Of a DNA stretch of 20,585 nucleotides, positions 11,201 to 18,300 are shown piece by piece. The stretch lies in assembly GCA_009801015.1 (NCBI GenBank), contig VHZZ01000975.1, positions 93,263 to 113,847 of the forward strand, given 5' to 3'. The position numbers were made by a program, and so were the translations under genes. Under the pieces are notes generated by a model, which was given only the letters and a program-made list of their open reading frames with translations, was not told where the DNA came from and did no database searches. The DNA is from Silene noctiflora (taxonomy: Eukaryota > Streptophyta > Magnoliopsida > Caryophyllales > Caryophyllaceae). Each line of letters starts with the position of its first letter. Positions within the stretch are counted from its first letter, which is position 1.

Positions 11201-11462
11201 TACCCAGTGCCTCAGTGGCTCGGGCAAATAGCGGGATAAGGGAGTCGAATGTACGCAGTCTTACCCTTATGTTACAGTCCAAATACACGGTTTCGAATGA
11301 CCCCAGATAAAAATACAGCAAAACCAAAAACAATTCAAAAAACAAATCATAAAATGAAAAATAAATAAACAGAGAAAATGGAGAATCACCATGAACAACT
11401 TTGTTGGTGCCTTTAATGTTGTAAGAGTCAAGGTCACGTTTCCCAGGACGAGTTTTCGCCAT
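8228..11462 (-). CDS. EBS: EBS-type BAH-PHD histone reader (chromatin remodelling protein EBS), 5 coding exons
   Basis: Exons on the minus strand: 11462-11390, 10765-10423, 10301-10233, 9551-9413, 8254-8228. They total 651 nt (216 aa), with GT-AG introns and consistent phases. EARLY BOLTING IN SHORT DAYS is a nuclear reader that binds H3K27me3 through its BAH domain and H3K4me2/3 through its PHD finger and represses flowering. BAH spans about residues 26-138 with an aromatic cage at Y41, W62 and Y64. The PHD spans about 140-187 with C141, C143, C156, C159, H164, C167, C183, C186 and cage residues Y140, Y147, W162. These match the Arabidopsis EBS cage positions shifted by 8. The protein ends in the basic KRRKR, a probable nuclear signal. 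The N-terminus ([14 protein letters not shown]) is about 8-10 residues shorter than in Arabidopsis EBS, but its sequence is closer to EBS than to the paralogue SHL. Confidence 0.96.
8255..9412 (-). other. EBS intron 4, 1158 bp
   Basis: The donor GTGAGTTA follows AGG at 9413. The acceptor TTATTGTTTTGCAG ends at 8255, just before the 27-nt last coding exon. The interior is AT-rich, and I see no gene or clear transposon in it. Confidence 0.85.
9578..9623. repeat. Degenerate GAGAC/GTCTT-type palindromic repeat in EBS intron 3
   Basis: The segment TATGAGATGGTCTTACACGT followed by CCCATTAAATGAGA resembles the foldback at 1952-2032, in diverged form. It lies in the intron between the two exons that together encode the PHD finger. 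Confidence 0.4.
10884..10979 (+). mobile_element. Au-type SINE copy B, in EBS intron 1
   Basis: It contains CCTAGTGCCCCAAGAGCTCC, GGTTAAGGACAGTCGGGTG, TACGCAGTCTTAGACTTGTA and TTAGCAACAC, in the same block order as copies C and D. It is diverged and lacks the GTTTCCGA-type end. Its orientation is opposite to the EBS transcript. Confidence 0.7.
11186..11304 (+). mobile_element. Au-type SINE copy C, nearly complete, in EBS intron 1
   Basis: This is the longest block match in the window together with copy D. It runs from ACAATAACAACATTACCC through AGTGCCTCAGTGGCTCG (box A region), GAGTCGAATGTACGC (box B region) and AGTCTTACCCTTATGTTA to GGTTTCGAATGACCCC. The last block corresponds to the GGTTGTTTCCGA end of Au SINEs. 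It is antisense to EBS and lies about 200 bp from copy B in the same 624-bp intron. Confidence 0.75.
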
Positions 11463-12860
11463 TACTGAAGGTTTTAAAGCAAAAAGATTGAATCTTTGAG
11501 TAAAAAATAAACACAAAAATGGGAAGAAAATAAGAACCCTAGAATTTGGTCGAAAAATATAAACCCTAGATTAAATTTAATGGGTTTCTAAGGAATGAAG
11601 AGAAGAACAAAAGGGTATTTTTTGTTTTTTTAACAAAGATTAAGATTAAGATGAGTGAGTGTATGAAAGAAAGGGAAGAAGCAAGTTTTAGTAGTAAAGA
11701 TGAGCAACAAAACATAAAAAGGGGAGAAAATTGAAGAAATTGAAATTGAGATTGAGATTATTTACTAAAATTAATTAATGTTTTTTTAGTATTTGATTAC
11801 TTGATTTGGATGTTGGATCCTATTATTTGTGTACTAGATAGTCTTAGGTTGTCAAAATGTCATGTCTTTCAACAACTTTTTTGGTTTGATCACAAGATTT
11901 AGGATTTTAAATTGATTTGGGAAGATCATAGATTAGGGTTTATAGGTGTAGTGACAATTTGGGAAAAGAAATTAATTTATTAGCAATAATAATAATTCCT
12001 ATTTGTAACTTTGTAAGTATATTAAAGTCATCGAATATACATTTATATAATTGAAAAAATGCACATTTATATTATTGGTATATGTTTGGATTTTGCGACA
12101 AATTATATGTCATTATTTTGACATCCATTGGACATTCCTTTTTTCAAGTGATTGTATCATCGAAAGAAAAATAGTTACGAGTAAAAATAAACAATCATGG
12201 GAAAGGTTAGAATTAAGTTAATCTTATAAGGTAATTTATTTAGATATAAAATAAAATTTGTGGCTTACAAGTTATATAAACGAACGAATGTACGATAAGT
12301 AAGTAGACCGAATGTACTATGTGAAGATCAACTTGAATTTCTTTCTTGAGCTATACAATGAATTTTATCCCCTCTAAATTTATTTCATCACCTTAGTTTT
12401 GTTATGTTTTATAAAATTGCAACATATGCAACTATTATTTTTTCAAAAAAATTCTTCGTTACTCGTATCCCTACCTTTTTCAAAGCCTATACAATCCACA
12501 CAAAAACGTATACACATAAACACAATTTCTCTTAATTGTTTTTCTTATAGACCATGCTCTCATCTTAAAACATCACATATAACTTAATGTAATAATTTTA
12601 GCATAATCATAGAAATAAACTTTTGATTCCTTATTAAACAAAGATCGACCAAATTCATAATAAAAGCTATTTTACTCTAATCATGAAGTTAAGGTTCGAT
12701 TTTCATTCGCGATTTTTTTTATATAAGAAAAGAAAACTAAATTGATCATCTAAGATAGGAACAACTTATTTCATCCTTTCAAATAAAAAAGTTAAGTTAA
12801 AACTAAAGGCATTCAAACCATCTCAAAACTCATTCGCGATATTAATACACTCATTTGAAC
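11463..12860. other. EBS promoter/5' flank and AT-rich intergenic DNA
   Basis: The first few hundred bases must hold the EBS 5' UTR and promoter; the leader carries GATTAAGATTAAGAT-type short repeats near 11638-11652. The rest is AT-rich with no coding potential that I can support. It ends at the target duplication of the hAT-like element. Confidence 0.5.
11561..11568 (+). promoter_or_regulatory. Telo-box-like AAACCCTA upstream of EBS
   Basis: AAACCCTA lies about 100 nt upstream of the EBS ATG. A related AACCCTAG is at 11535-11542 and a TAGGGTTT at about 11935. In Arabidopsis, telo-boxes near start sites are bound by TRB-type proteins and are associated with translation-related genes and with Polycomb recruitment. 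The role here is inferred. Confidence 0.4.
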
Positions 12861-13477
12861 TAGAGTTGGCAATTCGGGCCGTGGGCTGGCGGGCGGCACG
12901 GCACGGCACAACTCCGAGGAAGGCACGACACGGCACGACGAGTTTTTCGAGGCGGCACCGGCCCGACACGATCGTGCTTGAGGCGGGCTCCGACGCGATT
13001 TTCCTCGAATGTTTGTGCCTAGGCACGGCACGGCCCAGGCACGAGTGGGTCTGGCACGAATCAGGCACGACGGGCCTGACACGACACGACCCAAAAATGG
13101 GCACGAAAGTACTAAAAATATAGCAATTATAAAACAAAACGTNCNAAAAATATAGCAATTATAAAACAATTATATAACAATTTATCATTTATTAAACAAA
13201 AAGTACTAAAAATATACAATATTTTTTTAAAAAGTAAAATAAACTTAAGGNACATGGACCGGCCCACATGCCAGGCACGAACGGCCCATGGGCCAGGCAT
13301 GACCCGGGCACGAAACTGGGCGTGCCAAGAGCAGGCCGCGGCGGGGGTTCGAGTGAGTGGGCCAGGCATGGCACGACACGGCTAACCCAATATCCGTGCC
13401 TGGGCCGGGCCAATTTTGGAGGAAAGCACGACGGGCCGGCACGCGGGCTGGCCCAACACGACCCATTGCCAACTCTA
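12861..13477. mobile_element. Non-autonomous hAT-like DNA transposon, 617 bp, with 8-bp target duplication
   Basis: The ends are inverted: TAGAGTTGGCAAT at 12861-12873 and ATTGCCAACTCTA at 13465-13477. They are flanked by ATTTGAAC at 12853-12860 and again at 13478-13485, an 8-bp target site duplication characteristic of hAT elements. Both subterminal halves are very GC-rich and packed with GGCACG/CACGAC repeats, plausible transposase-binding arrays. The middle (about 13100-13245) is AT-rich with short tandem repeats. No transposase is encoded; apparent reading frames through the GC-rich halves are low-complexity artefacts. Ambiguous bases occur at 13143, 13145 and 13251. Confidence 0.85.
13107..13226. 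repeat. AT-rich tandem repeats in the core of the hAT-like element
   Basis: AAAAATATAGCAATTATAAA recurs with a period of about 34 bp (near 13112 and 13146), and a partial third copy (GTACTAAAAATATACAAT) begins near 13203. Two ambiguous bases fall at the start of the second unit. Confidence 0.7.
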
Positions 13478-13611
13478 ATTTGAACCAACAAAAAATCATC
13501 AAATAATAAACAAGCAAATGATATCCCTTTGAGGAAAAGAATGGCAAAAAAACAAGCCAATTCCATGTATAAAAAGTCAAACATGCCCACAATTGAAATA
13601 ATGGTACACTA

Positions 13612-13830
13612 CTACACTCTAAAATACTTCTTATTCCCCGATTATTTGTTGTTTTATTTCATTTTAAGATGTTTCAATTAATTGTTGTTTTTTATATTTT
13701 AAAAATGAACTTAATGAGTAATTTGATCATTTACACACGATTTAGTTCACTTATCATTTATTAATTGTCTCCCTCATTTTTCCTTAATTTTTGTACTAAA
13801 ATTAAAGGACAATCATTGACTGGACAGGTG
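13612..13830. mobile_element. Degraded Stowaway-like MITE relic
   Basis: The segment begins with TTATTCCCCGATTATTTG and ends with AAAGGACAATCATTGACTGG. This is the layout of Stowaway/mariner MITEs, whose intact ends read CTCCCTCCGTCCC and its complement. The terminal repeats are eroded and I cannot define a TA target duplication, so the boundaries are approximate. Confidence 0.4.
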
Positions 13831-14025
13831 ATTGGACTCTAGTTGTTAGGTACACAAAATAAGGTCAATGCTATATTATTATCATACGTAATAATGCACT
13901 CTATTTTGGTGGGTTCTATTATTTGTATGAAAGTTTATGTTCTGTCAATTGCACCTACACTCACAACTGCATTTGCTACTAATGTCATTCTAATTACTCC
14001 TTATTTAATTTGTTAGTTGGTGATC

Positions 14026-14243
14026 CATGCATGCTTGATATTAGGACCTTCTTCTACCATATTAATTAGGTTCGATTTCGATGATTTATAAAAAGAATTA
14101 CCTTGAGATTAAGATTTTCTTTGTATCAGTAAATAACTTATACATCGTTTCATTTCATGCAGGCTTGATATAATTAGTACCTTTTTTTTTACCATATACG
14201 GAGTAACTAGGTTTGATTTCCATGATTTATACAAAATTATTAT
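14026..14243 (+). repeat. Diverged direct duplication, units about 128 bp apart
   Basis: The block GCATGCTTGATAT, CCTTCTTCTACCATAT, AGGTTCGATTTCGATGATTTA at about 14029-14090 reappears as GCAGGCTTGATAT, CCTTTTTTTTACCATAT, AGGTTTGATTTCCATGATTTA at about 14160-14231. The second copy has small insertions. This is non-coding, old tandem duplication. Confidence 0.65.
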
Positions 14244-14486
14244 AACTTGTATAGTAAATTAGTTAGTGAAAAAGGATTATAACAACAGAGTTTTAAAAGA
14301 AAATGATTAAGTTTGCGCAGTTCTTCGTTAACGACTATTAAAATAGGCTAAAAGTAAACAAATAAACTCCCTTTATGACAAATATGTGGAAGAACATGTT
14401 ATTGTCATACACCAAGTATAAACAAAGTGCTTGAATATAATAATACCATGTATCCATTTTTTTTTAAGACTGATACTCTCATCTTA

Positions 14487-14548
14487 AACAAGAATTTGTG
14501 AATTGGATAAACACCGTAACAAGAATTTGTGAATTGGATAAACACCGT
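14487..14548 (+). repeat. 31-bp tandem direct repeat, two copies
   Basis: The unit begins AACAAGAATTTGTGAATTGG and ends ATAAACACCGT. It occurs at 14487-14517 and 14518-14548 with no visible difference, which indicates a recent duplication. The preceding TTAAGACTGATACTCTCATC looks like an eroded member of the GAGAC/GTCTC repeat family. Confidence 0.85.
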
Positions 14549-14849
14549 CTAACGCTTTCTGGGACTATCATAGAAAATTCACCCCAATTGTCAGATTTGT
14601 GACTATTGATTTAGAACTCTTGACGAAAATTTTGTTACATGAAATATATGGAAAAGTCACATCCATGTCGGTCCATGTTGTATGACATTTCGATTAAGAA
14701 TGACGCATGATGGGAGTGTTTACGTAAGCACATGCAGATGATCTCTCTATATAATGTTGGAAAACTGCAGTTATTACACCTGCAATTCTGCAATATTATG
14801 GGACATGTCATGCACCAGCTGACATGCCGGAGAACCGTACCAAATCTCC

Positions 14850-14871
14850 TTTCTTTGTTCGTACAAAGAAA
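14850..14871. repeat. Perfect 9-bp hairpin
   Basis: TTTCTTTGT at 14850-14858 and ACAAAGAAA at 14863-14871 pair around a TCGT loop. The stem is AT-rich and not followed by a T run, and nothing around it suggests a transcript end or a small RNA. Confidence 0.5.
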
Positions 14872-15305
14872 ATACATGACTTACACCTGAGTCTTTGTAC
14901 ATTTCCATGCTAACGGGATTTGAACTATGTCATGAATACCACTTCTCATGACTTCAACAACTAAATTAGTTGACATTTACACGAAATGTTATGACTATGG
15001 ACTAACGATCTCATTATATGAGTCCGTCTAATGAGAATCTTATCATGAGAAGTCTCGTGTACGAATCACAGTACTAAAGAGTATTTGGTACCCATTGAAA
15101 ATCACAAAACATGTAAACTCTAAGTAAATCATCGTGGAAATAAATGCATGGACAATAACATAAAATTATCGTCATTATAGATGTGAAATGTCGATACTGT
15201 TTTCTAAAACCTCCGGCAAATCTCTCAATTGGATGATTTTAGCACTTCATCTTAAGTTATAGAAGAGCATTAAATCTCTATATATTGCATACAACATTGC
15301 TTTGC

Positions 15306-18300
15306 CTAGAGTTTCTGGACAACGACCGAATTAGCAAGCCCGGCCTGCTCTATAGTCTGATTATCGTCCGTGAGTGGCTTGGGAGGAAACCCCACGGTTT
15401 GAAGCTGGTAGGTCCTACTTCCGCTGGGCCTCGAAGCATCAATGAAAGCACGAATATCATTGACAGTGTGATGGTAGTTGAAGTGGGCTACCATGCGTGT
15501 CCCGTCTGCCAATCGGAGCTGGATAGAAGTTGATGGCTGATTTTGGTCAACTACGAGGCCGGCAGTAGGTGGTGGAGCTGAGTTCATAGGAGTAGCATCG
15601 GTTTGTTCGGGTTCAGTGGCTGAGGTGCTGCCACCAAGAGTCCTAGCAACACCTTGAAATGCAACAGTGCGCTTCTCTGGCTCCTGCAAGTATAAGACGG
15701 TCTTACACCAAAGTATAATAGGGTTGCAAAATACTGAACAACAGCAATCGGTATAACTTGATGTATTTACACGTAAGGACTCTGGCCTAAAATGGGAATA
15801 GAGATGTGGAGAGTGGAGACGCGTCTTCAAAACAAACATATACAGAGTAGCCATACATTTGAAAAATTGTGAGAGTTTTAACGTTACATAGAGAGGTGTT
15901 TGAGCAATAAGTCATAAAGTTGCACACAACCTCTTTTACTTTTATCATATAGGCATCCCTATATGGCAACTGTAGGAGAAGTACGGTAGTGAGAAGGGAC
16001 TCCAAACCCATATCCTAGAGTAGCCAGGCACAACCCCAAAAAAAAAGATTTTCAAGTAACCGAGTGAATAATTGTTTTACCAACATATTAGTTCTGTTCA
16101 GATCTGAATGTTCATCCATACTCCTTGACTTTTTAAAAAAACAATTCAGATTCAGGGGATTGCATGACTGGTGAACAAGAAGACGGTGATGTGTTGTTTT
16201 ACAATCAACTACTTCCCTCCTATCCTTTAAAATTGCTCCATTTGATTGAAATACTCCTCAGTCCTCACACATCTTAGAAGGTGGACAATTCCAAAGAGTC
16301 GGAGGTAGTATACATTACAAAGTTAGGATAGGAACTCACAGGACAGTTTTCATCTCTTCTTATGAGATTGACATGCACTTGAGTCCTCCTATCTGCAGGT
16401 TCAAGCTCTTTTGGACATTCCGACTTTCGGATACTCTGCATTAAATTATTTCACAAGGTAAATGAAACATGAGAAATATAAACACCACGATTATTATTTG
16501 TCGCTGTTCTTTGAAATTAAACTTTTCCTAGTCGAAGGGGTAATGGTTGCGCTTGTTTTTATTGTAAGGTAGCCGTCAGTCAAAGGAACCCGTCAATGCA
16601 ATTTTTATAAAGGTTTACGCAAACAATCTCTTGATATTGTGTACTGTTAACACAACGATAAAGCTGATACATTAGAGCCCCGTTCACCCCACCATTTGTG
16701 AGTCATTGATGCAACAGGCCAATGTTATCTTGTAACGAAATAATAAATTCCATACCTCTAGAAAAGAAGCATTTTCAGGGTCATCCAACCTCCTTATTGG
16801 ACCATCATTAATAGTGAAGCCATTGCGCCAGAAAACAATGTTGTGGACAACAGACTCAGGTGGTTGCGTAGCTGCAGGTACCGCATCCCCAGTAAGCGTT
16901 CTGCCAGTACCAGTAAAACTTCTTGAGCTTGAAGGCCGAAGATTGTCAAGAGGCCCTTCAACAGCACCTAGCTCCCTTGCTTGGTTGAAAATCTCATCCA
17001 CGTCATTGCCTTTTGGTGGGCCTTGGACCAACATTCCACTAGAAAAAACATTTCGAAGCATTAGCAAACATTTGAATACAAAGACTAAGATGAGAGCATT
17101 ATCTGCATACAACTTTCGCATTTCATATTACATCCTCAAATTAACAATAGGGTTGCTAACTTAGTGAAGAGGGGGCCAGAGGAAACGTTATTCCTACCCT
17201 CCAGTTACCCATCAAAGGTTGAGTGTTAAGTTTGCTCAATATAGTCAGAGTACAATTTGCCACAGGGATAACAAAGCTATACAAAACATAGCTTATATAT
17301 AGTTTGTCTCTAGCTAACATTCATTAGCAACTCAAAAGAACCCATACAGATGTTCACAATGCAAGACGGCATCCGATGGAGCTGGAATAGGGTGGTTGGA
17401 GGCAGGAATGAGGTGTCCACTTAAAAGTGAACATCAAAGAAACTTGACATCTGAATTAATAAGTCAGCTACGTATCTGTCCACCTGATATATTTCAACTT
17501 CCAAGTGACATTAAGTAACCTCTTTTGAAATTATGCCATCTCATGACACAATTGCTTCCGTGGCACTCACAAATTGCATTTTTCTGCAAATGCTCTTTGC
17601 CATGCCTAGGTCATAAAGGAATAAGACATAAGCTAGAATTAACTAAATATTTTGATTACTAAATTACTAATGTCCCAAGGGAAGTTGAACTAGGATCACA
17701 AATTTCGCTCAACACTTTCTAGCAAGCCAGATAAGCATCTCAGAGTCCAGCTCTCGACAGCTTAGATGTCCCATAGGAATTTGGCTTCAATCACTATCCG
17801 AGTGACCAATTAAGCTTTACACCATGATTATCAAATCCACTGCTTTTCAATACAGTAGCCGTCCAATTTAATGTTCCCGTCATCCCGCTCCACTAGTCAC
17901 TGTTGTCAGGAACACTCATTTTCCTTGTTCCTAATCCATTACGGAATATATAACTTATATCACAATTGCCAAGGTAAAGTAACATCCTCGGATTGACAAA
18001 ATCATCTAACTCAAAAGATTCTTCAAATATTAGTTTTAGGGCTTGCTTGGGATGAGAGTAATTATTAAGGGAATAATAAAGCTAAAATGAACTAAAAAAT
18101 GGAGGGAAGGGATGGAGGTTGGAGATAGAAATGGGGAAATATAGTGTAATTGTCCCTCCATTAAGGGAGTAATTGTTACCTACCTCTCCCCCCAAGTAAT
18201 GCATTACCTCTCTCTGGAGGTAATAATCCCTCCCTCACCTCCTCTTTCCACCCTCCTCAACCACCACTAACCACCAATCTCCTCCCATTTCTTCTTATTT

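Larger units (their letters stand above)
13486..15305. other. Gene-free interval downstream of the PUX gene
   Basis: No coding region is supported. It contains the Stowaway-like relic, a diverged duplication at 14026-14243, the 31-bp tandem repeat at 14487-14548, a small perfect hairpin at 14850-14871 and a GAGAC/GTCTC-like patch near 15012-15060. The PUX 3' UTR lies at its right end. Confidence 0.5.

Noticed and set aside
12813..13592. Overlapping long reading frames on both strands through the GC-rich segment
   Set aside because: They are low-complexity translations of GGCACG repeats within the hAT-like element, are broken by ambiguous bases and resemble no protein family.
14849..14872. 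Hairpin as an RNA gene or terminator
   Set aside because: The stem is only 9 bp and AT-rich, without a T run or a precursor-like arm, and is not next to a transcript end.
14635..14877. 80-codon minus-strand reading frame with several Cys residues
   Set aside because: There is no recognisable domain, no splice partners and no family match from memory. Cys content is explained by the local base composition, so it is most likely chance.
15285..15533. Plus-strand 82-codon reading frame
   Set aside because: It is antisense to the UBX domain exon of the PUX gene and has no features of its own.
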